This document shows, in pieces, positions 43,091 to 57,147 of a stretch of DNA of 64,000 nt (the stretch's first letter is position 1; each line of letters opens with the position of its first letter). The notes under the pieces were generated by a model. The model was not told where the DNA came from. It ran no database searches and saw only the letters and a program-made list of their open reading frames with translations. Origin of the DNA: Panonychus citri (taxonomy: Eukaryota; Arthropoda; Arachnida; Trombidiformes; Tetranychidae); contig NW_026515506.1 of the NCBI RefSeq assembly GCF_014898815.1, positions 496,001-560,000 of the forward strand. Direction: 5' to 3'. The translations under genes were made by a program, and so were the position numbers.

Positions 43091-45731
43091 CGTTGTGATG
43101 ATTTGTTTACCTTTAACTTTTCTCTATTTGTTTCTTTTCTCTTTGAAACTTTCAAGAGAATACAACTCACAACCTCTCTAACTGAATTCCCTATGAAACC
43201 CAAAGATCACATTTCACCTGTAAAAACAATGAATAAAAAGAGAGAGGGAGAGAGAATAAAAAAGATAAGTAACAATTAATATACGTGTAAAAATTGACTG
43301 ATGACAATTGAGATGAAGAAAAAAAAACCAAAATAGAAAAACATAAATAAAAGTAAATCTATGAATCAAAAAGTGTTAACAATGTTCCAAGCATTTAATC
43401 TACTTACACTTACTCTAATCAACATGTTGATAATCATCTTGGTGAAATGATGATTGATAAACCACGAGAACAATTAGAAAACAACAATTAATCAATTAAA
43501 GATAACATAATATTAAGAAATGTAATCAAGGCTTTGAGACTTTTTCATTTCCAAAATCAAAATGAAAACATCGAAAAGTGTCTCCATCTATTGAGCGAAA
43601 AAAGAAAAAACAAAATTTTCTTTCCAACGATTTAGTTAATTGTGTTTTCGCTTAATTGTTTTCCATTTGGATTTTTTTTCCATCTCAATTATAATTAATA
43701 TGATTTAATTTAAAGTTGTCGTCATTCATATTATATCGCCTAAGGACAAGGTGTAACTGACAGTTTTGAGATAAGTTTATTTGTTTTGGAAATGATTAGT
43801 TAATTGTTTAACTGAATATCTTTAATTATTATCATTGAATTGGTTTAATTTAATTACAAGGTTAAATTGTTTCAATTCATTATTGTCAAATATTAATCTG
43901 TTTTGTATCAATAACATGTATTAGCCCCTTGATGATAACGTTAATTAACAGTCATTAATTCAAGGTTAATTTGATCAATGAAATCAAATTCAAACTTTAA
44001 TTAACTAACACAAATCAACAAATTGAAACAATTTAGTAAATTGTAACTATTTGATTACTATTATTATTGTTCATTAACCTTTTCCTTACAATAACAACAA
44101 CCATTTAAATGAGCTATTAAATATATTAAGGAAGTTAATTGTGAACCAATACTTAATCACAATCAAAAATAAGTCTCAAGTAGTTATAAAAAATGTTACA
44201 AAAAAAATTAACTACAATCAACTTTTATATAGATTGTTAATTGTTAACCATTTAAATTGCTGACCTTTTTCAACACTTGAAAATGCAAATCAAATCAATT
44301 GAAATGATTAACCATTAACCATAACAAGAGGAAAAAAATTGAAACAATTAAACTCAATCATTTTCTTGTATAAGGTGTTAATAGATTGTAATTAAATTAA
44401 ATGATAACAACTCGTCAATACCTTAAAAGGAAATTTAAATTCAATCAAAATGATTAAGATGATATTCAAATATTAACGATAACAATTAAGGCGTAAATAT
44501 GAAACTATTTAAAGTTAAATCTTTGATTAGTAACTATGAAAGTTTAACCAAATTAAGTTAATTAATGAACAATAATAATAATAATAAGTTAGTAAATTAA
44601 ATATATACTTTGAAGATGATGACAAAATTAGTTTTCAACAACAATCAGGGTTACAATTAGTTGAGTACAAAATTAAATCACTTAAATTAAAATTTTAATC
44701 TTAATCCTTTTCACTTGAACATCTTAAATTGTTGATGATTTATGTTGATGATTATCTTGATTAGGAGATGATAATTAAAACAACACTTTCCCTTTTTCCT
44801 TAACCATCTTGTAAATGTTGAGAATAGTTAACTACAATTAACTATTTTTATATATTGTGATTAGATTTTTAAATCAATCAACTGATTAACTTTGATGATG
44901 AGAAATGATCAAATCTAACCTTAGATACTATCATTTAGATTCAAGTGATGATAATAATTTAATTTTCCAATTACTCTTACAATTAACATGATCATCGGAA
45001 GTTGATTGAAATCATTGATTTAATTACAGTTGATTGTGATAAGGAGATTAACTTTTTTTTTAATTTAAATCAACCTAATTAAATGGACATAAACACAATC
45101 GGACATACACACAAACTCATATTAAGGGAGGGATAAGGGATTAGATTAATTAGATTCAATTTAAATTGTTGGCTTCATGCCAATAGTGTTTATTGGTTAC
45201 CTAATAACAATCTTAATCATGATTAACTTAATCATGATTAGAACTTGTTCCTTGTATATTATAAGACTTTGGGTGATCATCTCTTTCATTTTTCTTATCC
45301 TCCTTCTTATCATTATTACCTCTCTCTCTCATATACTTATCCCACCCTCTGTCTGTCTTCATGTTTATCATCCTTCTCATCATGTTTATCATCATCTTAG
45401 CCTTCATCATCATCATCATCAGCATCAGCATCAGTATCTCTCTCTCTCTATTATCACCATCAACTCACTCAAACAAGTTGCTCCTAAGTTTCATCCTTTT
45501 ACTTGCCATTGACTGAGATTTGAAACAAGATTAAATCTCACAATCAATAAGTAAACAACAATTTAACAGTAATTAAGGATTTGATTGAACAAGAAAGTGA
45601 TTTTTTTATAAGTCTATGAGAAAAGTTTAATCAACAATTCAAATCGTTTTTCATTGAGATTTTGTGTTCGAACGGCAAAGAAAAACTTTTTTTTTTCCAA
45701 ATTTATTTTTCGTCGCAAACAATTAAGTGAA
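43091..45731. other. intergenic, no gene seen
   Basis: AT-rich DNA with poly-A/T and aattaat words; only short chance ORFs, including one of translated catcat repeats (45177-45512). It is the shared upstream region of the transporter and PVF-like genes. Confidence 0.6.
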
Positions 45732-46346
45732 ATGAACAGTTTAATTAACCACAATTACCTGGACACTTCCACTGGAATGTTATCATTTTTACTATTGACA
45801 AGTCTTTTATTGGACAGTTTGATTAATCCAATCGAAGGATCAACAATCACAACGGGAACAATTAACTCTCGTACCACTCGATCAAATTTGGAAAATTTAG
45901 CTTCCCTTGCCTTTGAACATGGAGTTAAAATTCGTGAATTTGGTTCATGTCGAACACCCAAGCCCGAAATTGTCTACGTTAACTCAAATAATCCCTCGAA
46001 AGTTTATCTTCCAAGAGGCACAATTCTTCACCGATGCTCAGATTCGACGGGTTGTTGTCCACAGGCCTTCCAATCGTGCCGACCCATTTCAACGGAAATG
46101 GTTGAACTTTACTTTTTCACCGTGACCCTTGTTGCCAATAGCAGTTCGTCACCTTCATCCTCATCAACCTCATCATCCTACTCATCGTCATCATCCTCAT
46201 CCAATTATAATCATCATCATCGCCATCACAACAAGAAACCTCGTCAACAGCAAAACATTGAGAAACTGACCTACGTCAACCACACTAAATGTGCTTGTGT
46301 TGATCTCAATTCATCTGACGATGAATCTTTTAATAATGAAATCTAG
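45732..46346 (+). CDS. PVF-like PDGF/VEGF-family growth factor
   Basis: Single open exon, 204 aa from the ATG at 45732 (a longer frame from 45654 lacks a plausible signal start). A signal peptide covers about residues 1-36 (GMLSFLLLTSLLLDSL). The cystine-knot domain begins at Cys73 (GSCRTPKPEIVYV) and has YLPRGTILHRCSDSTGCCP (Cys102, Cys108, Cys109), Cys116, and KCAC (Cys187, Cys189). Strand residues MVELYFFTV and the NHTKC end are family marks. An insert of serines and histidines (about residues 137-172) swells the loop between the last strands. The position where the family has P-x-C holds Gly96 instead; this is the cysteine that in VEGF/PDGF makes an inter-chain bond. It would act extracellularly through a PVR-type receptor tyrosine kinase. 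The exact paralogue is not assigned. Confidence 0.8.
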   Translation: MNSLINHNYLDTSTGMLSFLLLTSLLLDSLINPIEGSTITTGTINSRTTRSNLENLASLAFEHGVKIREFGSCRTPKPEIVYVNSNNPSKVYLPRGTILHRCSDSTGCCPQAFQSCRPISTEMVELYFFTVTLVANSSSSPSSSSTSSSYSSSSSSSNYNHHHRHHNKKPRQQQNIEKLTYVNHTKCACVDLNSSDDESFNNEI

Positions 46347-49300
46347 CTCGTGATCTTCATCATCATCCCTGTCATCACTTTCATCCTCATCTTAATCACC
46401 TTAATTATTATTCTTAATTATCCTTCTAGAAACATTTATGATCAACTTACAATTCTCACTTAGTAAAGACAACAAAAAATTTTTTCTCCTCAAAACTTTG
46501 ATAATTGTCAATTTCTTAAATCGCGTTCGTTGATTGTTTTCATTTATTTTCTTTTCTCTTTTTGATTAATCATTCAGATTATTATTATTCTAATTATGAT
46601 TAACCAACTAACTGTCAATCAATCTTGTCAATTGTTTAAATCGAGTTTATTATTAGTTTAACAACTAATTGTTAGGATTACGATTCTATTTATTTATCTT
46701 CATCATCAACTCCTCTTCAATATTAAATAATAATGAAAATAAAAATATTATTCAATTAGAAAATCAAGAAATTATATTAATAATAATAGATGAACAATTT
46801 AAATCAATCAAAGACCAGTTAATTGTTTAGATAATTTAACAATTTATCATACAGAGAGAGAGAGAGGAAGTAAATCAAAAAACAGAATCAAGGAAATGAT
46901 TTAACTTCAATCAACTATGAACTTAATTAAGTTCAATATGGTTGGTTGAATGGTCAAGGATAAGATATTTTTTTTCCAGAAAAAAAACTCTCATGATAAT
47001 TTGTTGATTACTATGATCATGATTGTGTTAAAAGAGTAAAATTAATTGTTGTTACAGTTAAATTTGATCATCACGATTAGTGGATAAACTTTTCATTTTA
47101 TCCATTCATTATTTATCATGGATTTCATTTCATTCAAATCTCAGGTATCGTGCTGATATCATGAATTATATTATATCATGAATAGGAAATAATTTCATTC
47201 ATCATCTTCATCTTCATCTTCATCATTATGACATTGAAAGTTTATCTCCCTTTACAATTTAACCAGGTTAAGGTCAATTATGTGATAATGATTATAATCA
47301 ACACGATAATTGTTAATCATAAAGTTTCACTAAATTAATCCAATTTAGGTTTTAATTGTTATGAGCAATCATAAGTAATTGTTTAATATCATAAACAGAC
47401 ACTTGAAAGTTTAATTGATTATTATTATTAATAGAATTGGTTTAACAATCAGTAATAGTAACAACAATTAAAAGATGATGATATTTACCTTGAGATATGA
47501 TTTATATTTCCGTCATTATTGTTTAATATAAATTCATGGAACAGTTAATTATTATGATTAGTTAATTGTTCACCAAACGATTAACAAACAATTAGGGTAT
47601 TAACTTTTATTTTCCATTCTTTCAATATCACAAAACAATTAAACTATCCCGTCATTTAAAATCGATACAAATTTAATTGTTATTAGTTTAACCTTTCGGC
47701 TGTAAATTGACCTGCTTAATTGTTGATGTTTCTAATCACATACACACCCAACAATCAGTTTATTAAATTGTTTCAAATGGTTAATCAATCGATAGGAAGA
47801 ACGATGTTGACAGGAAACAATTGAAACCACGAAAATGGATTAACTTTTTTTGTTTCATTTCGAGTTTAGGAAAATAAAAGTTTATTATTCATGCGAAAAC
47901 CATTTAACAGGTTGATTAGTTTTAATTGTTGACTCTTGATTGTAATAGTTAATTCACTTTCTTCAAACTTGATTTTGACTTTAATTGGTTAATCTTTCTG
48001 ATGATTACCATGAACTTTTTTTTTCTTCTTTCCATCTAATCCATGGATTAGATTAATTATCAATTGATTTGATTTTTTTTTCTTTAAATTTCTACTTCAA
48101 TGGACCTCCATTGGTGCTCTCATCATGATTTGATTAACTTAATCAAAGTGAATACAGTTAACAGTGACAAGTGATTAACTTTGATTGTGACTTTGATTTA
48201 AACATATGTAATCCAGTGGATTGAGATGATTATATAAATTAATCAACGTCCACTAATCAATTTTGATCCTAATCTTTGATTATGGTTTTTTTTTGTTACT
48301 AGAGAATGAAAATAAAATCTAATTGATTGTCAATCTTCATCTTTCTGCAATCAAATAAACAATTAATCTTTAATTGTTGACAATCACCAGTTGACAGTTA
48401 GACTGAGCAATTTAACTTAATCCATCGGTGGATTAAATTGAAGTATTACAATTTCAACAATGAAATTTAATATTACATTTTTTGAGGAAAAAATTATCGA
48501 TCAGGTAAAATAATGATCATGATTAAGATACACCAGATTAACTGATGATTAACATTGATTGTAATGTAATATTGGATTAAATTTAATTGTGCAAAAGTTT
48601 TTTTCTTAAGATTAACAAGTTCGCATTGATTATTATTATTATTAATTTTTTTTCTAACTCAAAGTAAATGTACCAACTTACTGACCGAGTTCAAGTTTAA
48701 GGATGAAGATGATTATGATTAAGATGATGGAAAGATGATAAATTGTGATTAAATGATAAAATATGTCGCAAGCACTTCATCATCTTCATCTTGATCACCC
48801 TGATCATCTCAATCAGTATTGTCAGATTAAGATCTTGTCACAAAGATGCCTCTGTAAATTGGATGGTCAATCATAATCTAGGGTTAATCTTGATTAACTG
48901 ATTAAATATCTTGATTTTTTTTTCTTCAAGAACAATATAAAAACTTGATAAAGTGATTTGATTGGATGATAAGCATGAGGAAGATAATGATCAGCTGATT
49001 GATAGATTAAGAAAAAAGTTTGATAACTTTGAGTTTCTAATGTTTAGTTTGTGATTAAATGTTTAACTTGATAATCAAATGATTGGTTTGATTTATTGAG
49101 ATTAATTAATTTGTGAGATGTTCAAATTGTTACATATACTTAATTAAAGGTTGGAAAGTAATCAAAAGGTTAGTTCACGATTTTTAATTGTTAGAAATTG
49201 ACTCTTAATTTGATTTTGAAGAGGTTTCAACGCTAAAAGTAAAAGTAAATTTCAGCATTCAAATTAACTTTAATTTTCTGTTGAATTCACAATTAAAGTT

Positions 49301-52300
49301 GATTGTAATTTACAAGAGATTAAGGTGAATGTATTCTTGATTTAATTGTGGTTGGAAAAAGTTCTCATGTTAAGAATTTAAATTAATCTTCGAATTGAAT
49401 GTTACCTTTGTCGAAAAAGTTCACCTATCGAATTTTTGAAATTCGCAAAATTTCCGGACTCGATTCGACGGAACTGTTTATCTTCAGGTCTTATTATGAT
49501 CTTCGATTGGTAATTAATTCTCAATGATTGTTGTAATTATCTTTTCGGTTACTAATTGATTTATAATCGTTAATTTAATAATTACAATTTGGGTCGAAGA
49601 TTTCAAATTATTGTGATTTATTGATTCCATTTCCAGGTCTAAGACAAATTAGCAAATCAAATGAATGAATTAATTGTGAATTAATTTGAATATTAAAAAA
49701 GTGATTATTAATGTTAATCCAATTTATTTTAACTGATTAAAGAAAAAAAAAATGAAAAACTAATTACAATTTACTGAATAAAAGATGAATAGACTTTAAT
49801 TGCTCTCGATTAAATCCTTTAATCAACCATATTGATATTAAATATGTGATCAAACAATTAAACTAATCATGATTTATTAAAGTACAAACAAATTAATTGC
49901 AATTAAATTTTGTAACAAAATTTTTCAATCGTTGAAAAAATTAACCTTTTTTTTCAATCCAACAATTAACTTTGATCAATGGGTTAACTTGTATCGTGTT
50001 AATTGCAGTTTTAATCTTCTTGCAATTAATTGTCCGTTGATTTCTAGTTAAATTAAAGTCAATTTAGAATGAAAAATTTACAATAATTATCAAGGTTAAA
50101 TTAGCAGAGAGGGAAATTGATTAACTAATTACCTTTTCTTCATCATAATTTCCAAATGACATAATCAACCTTCATTGATTCTCATTCATTTGAGTGTAAA
50201 AATATATCATGATTAAATTGATTAGAAAGTGAATATTATTATTACCAAATCACATTAATTAATAATCATGTTGATTAGTATTGATCATGTTTAATTTTCT
50301 TATAAAATTAACTTTTTTTTCACACACACAAAAAAAAACTAATCAACCTTGAAGTTTAGACAACAAATAATTTATCTTGATTGCTAAATAATCAAACACT
50401 TAATTTAGTTTGGGAGTAAACAATCAAGCCATAAGGATTCTTGGAAATTAAGAGAATCAATCACAATTAAGATTAAAATCTCGGTAATTTCATGATCACA
50501 AGTAAATAAAACCTAATTGAATTGATAACAATTAAGTTGTGGTCAATTTTTATCATCACTATTTAAGGTCAATTGTTATATTTACTACTGTAATTGTAAC
50601 TGGTTATTTCATTGATTTAGTTTAATCAATTGATTAGCCAATTTGGTTGTTTTTAGGTTAACAGTTTGATAATTAATTGGTTGGTTTATATTCATTGGAT
50701 TGATTTTAAATATCATCTTATGAAAGTGACATTTAATCAGGCTTGTTGGCTAATTGGATTGCTTGTCAATTTGAATTGTGGGATAACCTTTTCTGTTTGT
50801 TAATTGTTGTTGAAGATTCAAATTACACATTAAACTTGAAATGATAATGATAATGATTAACCTAATCAACTGTTAATTGTAAGTTACTTTGTTAAAGTTG
50901 ATGACAATGACAAGTATTAATAATATAAACATGATGATAAAACTGTAATATTAATAATATTAAAGTTATCTGGTTATCATGAAGATATTATTGTTAACTA
51001 CAATCCCTATTGTAATGTTAATTGTAATGATTAAACAAGTGTATTAACTGTGATTATCAAAACAACAACATTCTAATTAGTTATTAACAATAATAATAGG
51101 AGTGAATTATCATGATTAAATAGATTGGCAAGTAACCATCTTTTTCCAGTGTGTGTTTTGTATTCCAGTAATTAGACAATTAGTAATAATTTGTGTTTTT
51201 TGAGGCCATGGGTTGAAAATCTGAAGCTTTTTAGCAAGTTAATCATTAACAATCAACTAACCAACACTTTAAACTACTTGATGATGATGAAGGAAATTAT
51301 ATTTAACAGCAACAATCTAATTGTTATGTAAACAAATTAACCAAGTAAGTGAAAGGTCTTTAACACTAATCTAAATCTTCATCTTGATCCATGGAGTGTA
51401 ATTATTAACACAGTTTCTTTGGTAGCCAAAAAAGTCAGCAACTGATTAACTTGATTATCATTGAATTTATTGATGGTGATGATTGTTATTATTTCCGCTT
51501 CTAGTTGGTTCAATATGTTGATTTTGTTTTCCCTCCTCCTTGGAAATGGTTTTGTTGAGAGAGACCCGAAGCCAAACTGTGAGAATGTTAATATAAATAT
51601 AACTGAGAGAGAGAGAAAAAAAAGGAAAGTGATGAAAAGAAAATTAATAAGCAACAAATTTACACTTGATTAGAACACTTTTAATTATTCCTTCCTTTTT
51701 GGGTTTAAATTAATTCTTTCAAATGAAAAACAATCAACTAAACAACCCAACAAAAAGTGGATCTCATGTTGAGCCTTTAGACTGAGATTCAAATTTCATA
51801 TTCAAGTTTATATTTGATTCCGGGTTTTTTTCTTCAATATATACCGTTAATGATACACTTTGGGTTAGGTTTTTGGTGATAAAGTGTATTAATTGTTAAT
51901 CAGCAGCTAATTTTCACAATTTAATATTCTAGTTAAAGATTAACAACATTTTCCTATAATAAACTAATGTAAACAAAAAGAGAAACAATTTTCGTTTTTG
52001 GTCTACTTACAATTTCCAGTATTTTCCACTAATTTTCTTGATAATCAAGATGTTGAGATGGTTAAAAATTTATATTAAAGGTGAAAAAGAACAAAAAAAA
52101 ATTAGAAAATTAATCAATAACAATTAAGAAAATTATGATTGATTTCAATTTGAAATTCTTAGAAAATGTTCACCAATGTGGTTACATTAAATTACCCAAA
52201 GGTGGTGCCAATGTTTTCGCGGTCAACACATGATCGTTTGTTGATTATCTCGAGAGATTTTAATTGTTGTTTCATCTTAATTGTAACGAAATTAACAACT

Positions 52301-54531
52301 ATCACGATTATTACTAATTGTTTTCCATGTTCCAAATTATTGAAGGAGATTCGGTTTTATGTGATCATCTTTTTCTTTGGTACATGTAATGAAAATCATC
52401 AGAGAAAAGTCATCAACAGGTAACCACAATTACGCAACTTGATCAGTTAATTATTTGTGTGTGATTTTAATCAATTTTTCTTTTAAATTGTTTATTTAAT
52501 TTCTTCATCTCGGAAGAAACATGATTCAAGTGATTGATGGAATTGTAAAATATATTTAATGTGTATTCTTTTTAATGATATTTCGCACTTATCCTATTTG
52601 GCTTTTTTTCTCAGTGTTTCTTATGTTTCATGTAAACATTTAACTCGCCATCAGTTTAATGGTTTATAATTAAACTTTACAGGTAAAAAAAGGTGTAAAT
52701 GAGGTAAGATAAAGATGATATTGATGATGATCATCTTCTAAATGATCAAGTTAATCACTTGAACAATTTATTGATTATTTTTTAATCATAATTTAAATCG
52801 TTTCCAAGCTTAAGCTATAAATAGTCTGCTAGCAATTCAATGTCTCACAACTGAGATTTAACCCTTTACCTTAACCCTTTTTTTAATATTAATTGTAATC
52901 CATTTTTTTTTCTTCTTCTTGTCTTATAGATTTAACCAGTTTAATTAATAAACTACCACACAATCAAGTTGATTAAGAGGATTCGCCTTGAATTTACCTT
53001 GAATGATTAATTTTACTTTGGGTTAAAAATCAACCAAGTTACCATCCCAATCGTGTTGGTAATTCCTGTAACCATTTTCAATGGATCAGCAAAGTTTACA
53101 TGTTTAATTTGATTGTAATCAATTGATCTTCAATTCTTAATTGTCGTCATTATTACAAGTTTGTATTGAAACCAATCAAACACGAAAAATCAATCGATAA
53201 TAATCAATTTACCCAACGGCTTGTAAATCATCAAATTTGCTCAAATTAATTAGTCAAATTAGTGATGTTTAATTTTTGTTTGTTTATGTGTTTACATAAA
53301 TTACTTAATTGTTTTCATTGAAATGAAATCATTTTGCTTTTCTAATTTCAATCAGTTAGAAAATTAACTTTCAACTCTTGTATCTGATCAATGAACCAGA
53401 TGAAGATGAGAAGATAATCAGTTAATTGATTGTTAAGATTGATTTTAATTATTTCTATTCTGTAATAGTTTTAATTTTTTTCTTTTCTTCGTTAACAGTT
53501 AAACGATGATAATAACGATCATAACGATTAACTTAATTGATGTTGATAAGTAAATGACCTGGGATAAGATAATTAAACATGATTAGGATGCGAAAGTAAA
53601 TTTTTACAACCTTAAGGCTGCGAAAACGATACAAACCAAATTAACTGTACATTTGAATAAACTATTAACTTTTTTGTAATAGTTAATTAATTAGTTTGCC
53701 TCTTGTAACAGATTTGCCCATCAAATTAGTTGATTAACTTTCATGTAAACAATTGATTATGATCAATTGTCTTCAAGGAAAAGTATTTCTTGATGGTCAA
53801 TTTAGTCGAGCAAAATTTGAGACCAAAAATAATTAAGTTAATTGTTTCACCATTGCCGAACAGGATTAAGTTAATCTTAATCTCTGGAGGTACAAATAAT
53901 CAGCTATTAATCAAAAATTTACCATTGATTTGGTTAACCACCGATCAAATGATTGAACGTCGATGGGGTAACGATTGTTATCAACTTGGAATATTAAATT
54001 GTTGGCTTGACCATCGTGATTAACTTTTCTGTTGCTATTCAAGATCAATGTTCACAATTAACTGACCTTGATGATGAAGGACTAATTGTGGAATTAGATA
54101 TTGTGAATGGAAAGAAAATCAACAGTTAATGATAGGGTTTCGATGGTGAACAAAATCTATTGATATTCTAATTGTTGTTTTCTATTCTTGATCATTGATT
54201 TTCAATGGAAAGTAAATGTTTTCTTTTCGTTAATTGTTTTCTTTCATAACGAAAAAAAAACATTCAACTATTACAATTAGAGAAGAACAATTTGATTTGC
54301 AGATTTTTCTAAGGTGAATAACGAAAACATTACGATTCGGATAATCAACAATAATTAAATTATCATTTGGCCTCTTATTTGGCTAAATTAATCGTGATCT
54401 AAATGGCCTGACTATTTAGAAATCGCGTCTTTGATTATCTCATTTTTCACGGTTCCAATAAGAGATACATGATATTACATGATGGAAATCAATCTATTAA
54501 TATTTGGTTAGTTAATGTTTCAATTTTTTGG
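46347..54531. other. 8-kb gene-free AT-rich region
   Basis: No supported gene. It is dense in aattaatt-, tgattaa- and catcat-type words, with poly-T tracts. ORFs at 51379-51657, 51461-51673, 52166-52423 and 53790-54023 have no domain, and most translate simple words. Regulatory DNA for the PVF-like gene could be here. Confidence 0.6.
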
Positions 54532-55318
54532 TTAACTTGATTGTTGCTCGTTCTCATTTCGTTCAATGTAAGATGAAACTTCTGAAATTAAACTATCCCA
54601 AGTCCAAGGGGCATCGTCTTCTTTGACCAATGGCTGAGCAATTAATCGAGATGATAAAATGGTTGAATCAGTTGAACAGAGATTGGAAAAGGCTTGATGT
54701 TTAATTATATCACTTTCAAGCTCTTGTAAACTGATCAGTTTATTAACCACGAAATTATTTGGAAAATCAGTTGATCCTTTACTAATTGGATCATCTAATT
54801 CATCGATATCAGGGATAAACGGGATTGTTTCATTTTCTTCCGATTCTCGAGGCCGATTAACCGCAGTTTTAATTGAGAAGATACGAGAAGATGATGACGA
54901 TAATGATGTTCGAAGCTCTTCCGTTTGATCCTCTTCGAAAAGTGACCCATGTCGCTTTCGATCTTCAAATTTAGGGACCTTTCAAAAAATGAGACAAAAA
55001 GATAATTGATTTGATTAATTAAATTAATTCTAATCTAATACTTACTAAACTGCTCGATGAAGATTGTCCGAATATGTGAGTCAATGGATTATCATTATCG
55101 AAAGTTAATTCAATTGCAGATTCAGCATTTCGTCGGGTTTGACGAGTCGAACTTCGTGATTTAGGTGATAAACTCAATGATTCGAGGTCCAAATTAATCA
55201 GTTCATCGTCCATCCCAATCATTGGAGTGTTATTATCACGATTATCAGTTAATGGAATATTGTTAATCAATGATGATGATTGTCTCTGATTATTAGTTGG
55301 TCCATTGGAGAGAAACAT
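54532..55318 (-). CDS. IFT43: IFT43, intraflagellar transport complex A subunit
   Basis: Two exons: 55318-55046 and 54978-54532 (GT-AG, phase 0), about 239 aa. The ATG at 55318 is used because the longer frame opens at a GTG. The N-terminus is polar and disordered. The C-terminal half carries the family block: ETIPFIPDIDELDD, then SLQELESDIIKHQAFSN and, near the end, KEDDAPWTWDSLISEVSSYI, corresponding to the IFT43 core that binds IFT121 in the IFT-A complex. It takes part in retrograde transport in cilia, expected in ciliated sensory neurons and sperm. Length matches the usual 200-240 aa. Human IFT43 is about 208 aa. Confidence 0.82.
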
Positions 55319-55866
55319 TGTAATTGCCGATATCGAAAACACTTTGATAATTAATCAAAAGATTATTTTTCGATTAACAAAAATATATCAAAGTTTCCTT
55401 GGTTACAATTATTGTTATTATTTTGATTGAGACGAATCAATGATTAATAATAGAAAAGGAAAAATATCTATGTTGTTGTTTCATTGGTAAATAATCAACC
55501 CTTGAAACAATTAAATGAATCATTTCTGCTCTTAAGAGATGAAACTAGATCAAGTAGGAATTACTAACAGTAATTCAATTGATTATTATGTTATTGTGAT
55601 GAAACTTTTAAACAAGAATAGGAGGGAAAAATTGTTTCCAACTCTTCAATTCCCGAAATCAGTCGTATCTCATTTTTATGGTTTGACCTTCAACCCTTTG
55701 CATGGTCAAGACAAATAAGATTCTTTGCAATTCAATTACACTTGATTGTAAATAATTAACTGTTTTTCTCGGAAGCCAAACTGCTTCATGTAAGGTCAAT
55801 AGAATGCATGTTGATGTTGAGGTTGAGTTGTAAGTAAATTAACAGTTGCTCTTGGTATGGAAGTAG

Positions 55867-56653
55867 TTAAAAGGAAGCCAATAGATCATCATAATCATCT
55901 CCATATTCAGTCATTAGTATTATCTCATTCATGAGAAAAATTTGAGAGAGAGAGATGGAAGGAGAAAGATTTAAGTTGTTACAATGTTGCAAAACATTGG
56001 ATCCAGGAAAAGAGTAAAACTTGTTGATCAGCACATTTTTTTTATTCTCTTCCACTTCATAAAACCAATTTCCTGCTGATTCTACAGAAAGAAAAATAAA
56101 TAAAAGAAAAATAAAAACAAACAAAAAAGAAAATGAAATGAAATGTTTCATGCAAATTCACCATCAAAACTGATGATTGTCTCTCACTTGGTTATGCTAA
56201 GAGATTTAGAATGCGAAAAAAAAGCTAAAAACTTACCTTGATTTTCGGTTTTCTTTTCTACCTTAAAAAACCAATTCTGTCTCCAAGACATACTTTGATC
56301 TTCCATAAAAGATAACCAATTGAATGTATAGAAATAATAATTGATGATGACAGATAAATTTCCAATCAATTGATGAAGATTAAATTGATTTGTTGATTTA
56401 GCAAAATGTTGTTGTTGTTGTTACCTTTTCTTTCAGCTTCACTTAAATCAAACAAAACCTGTTAAAGAAATAGTTCACTTTCTCTCTCTGTTTTCCAGGT
56501 ACAATCTCAATCCATCTCCAACAGCCTAATTAACAGAGAAAAATTAATCTTAATTAGTAATCACCTATTTTAATTGTCACTTAGAAATTGTGACAGCCAC
56601 AAAAGAAACAATTAACTTACCGGTTGAAACAAATTCTCCGACACTAACGCCAT
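55867..56653 (-). other. exon-like pieces, possible small unrecognised gene
   Basis: Between IFT43 and FAM98, on the minus strand, several short open pieces are bounded by good splice sites: 56653-56621 (MALVSENLFQP, donor gtaagt), 56525 downward (two candidate frames), a piece ending ENQ|gtaagt at about 56236, and a last piece from about 56083 ending at 55867 (NWFYEVEENKK, stop after DDLLASF). The recurring NWFFKV/NWFYEV pair and the acidic end are gene-like, but I could not find one consistent frame through all pieces and recognise no family. Alternative: unrelated 5' exons of IFT43 or noise. Confidence 0.3.
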
Positions 56654-57147
56654 CTCTTTTCTAGAATATGAGCTAACATATTTTTCTCTTTTTTCTTTCT
56701 CAAGTGAATTGATTGTTTATTATTCAACAGTTGAGGTTAACTTTTTAATTAAAGTCTATCTAATTAACCTTTGATTGTCATTAATTGTGATTAATTTGTA
56801 ATTAAGTTAAAGCTTATTGGAATCTGTGTTACCTTGGAAAAAGCTTCTTTCGCTTTGTTTTCCAAATACAATCTGGTCAATTGTTCCTCCCTTTTTTCTT
56901 GTCTCTCATTTTTAAATTTTTCTCATTCTCTTCAAGAACATTGCTTTTGATTTCTCCATCTTTCCATGTTTCATTGATTTAATTGTTCATCTTGCAATTA
57001 TTATTTCTCCCTGTTTTAGCTAAGTTTAGCTAGATTTTCGATTGAAGCTGATTTTTACTTGTAATTTGTTTAATCTGTTTCAGTGGTGGTGGTGAATCAT
57101 TTCTTCTAAATAAATAGAATATCTATTTACACTTTAAATAGAAACAC

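Noticed and set aside
45177..45512. His/Leu-rich ORF
   Set aside because: Translated catcat repeat without signal peptide or domain.
53790..54023. 77-codon ORF in the 46-54 kb gap
   Set aside because: Residue use is slightly protein-like but there is no domain, splice context or neighbour to support it.
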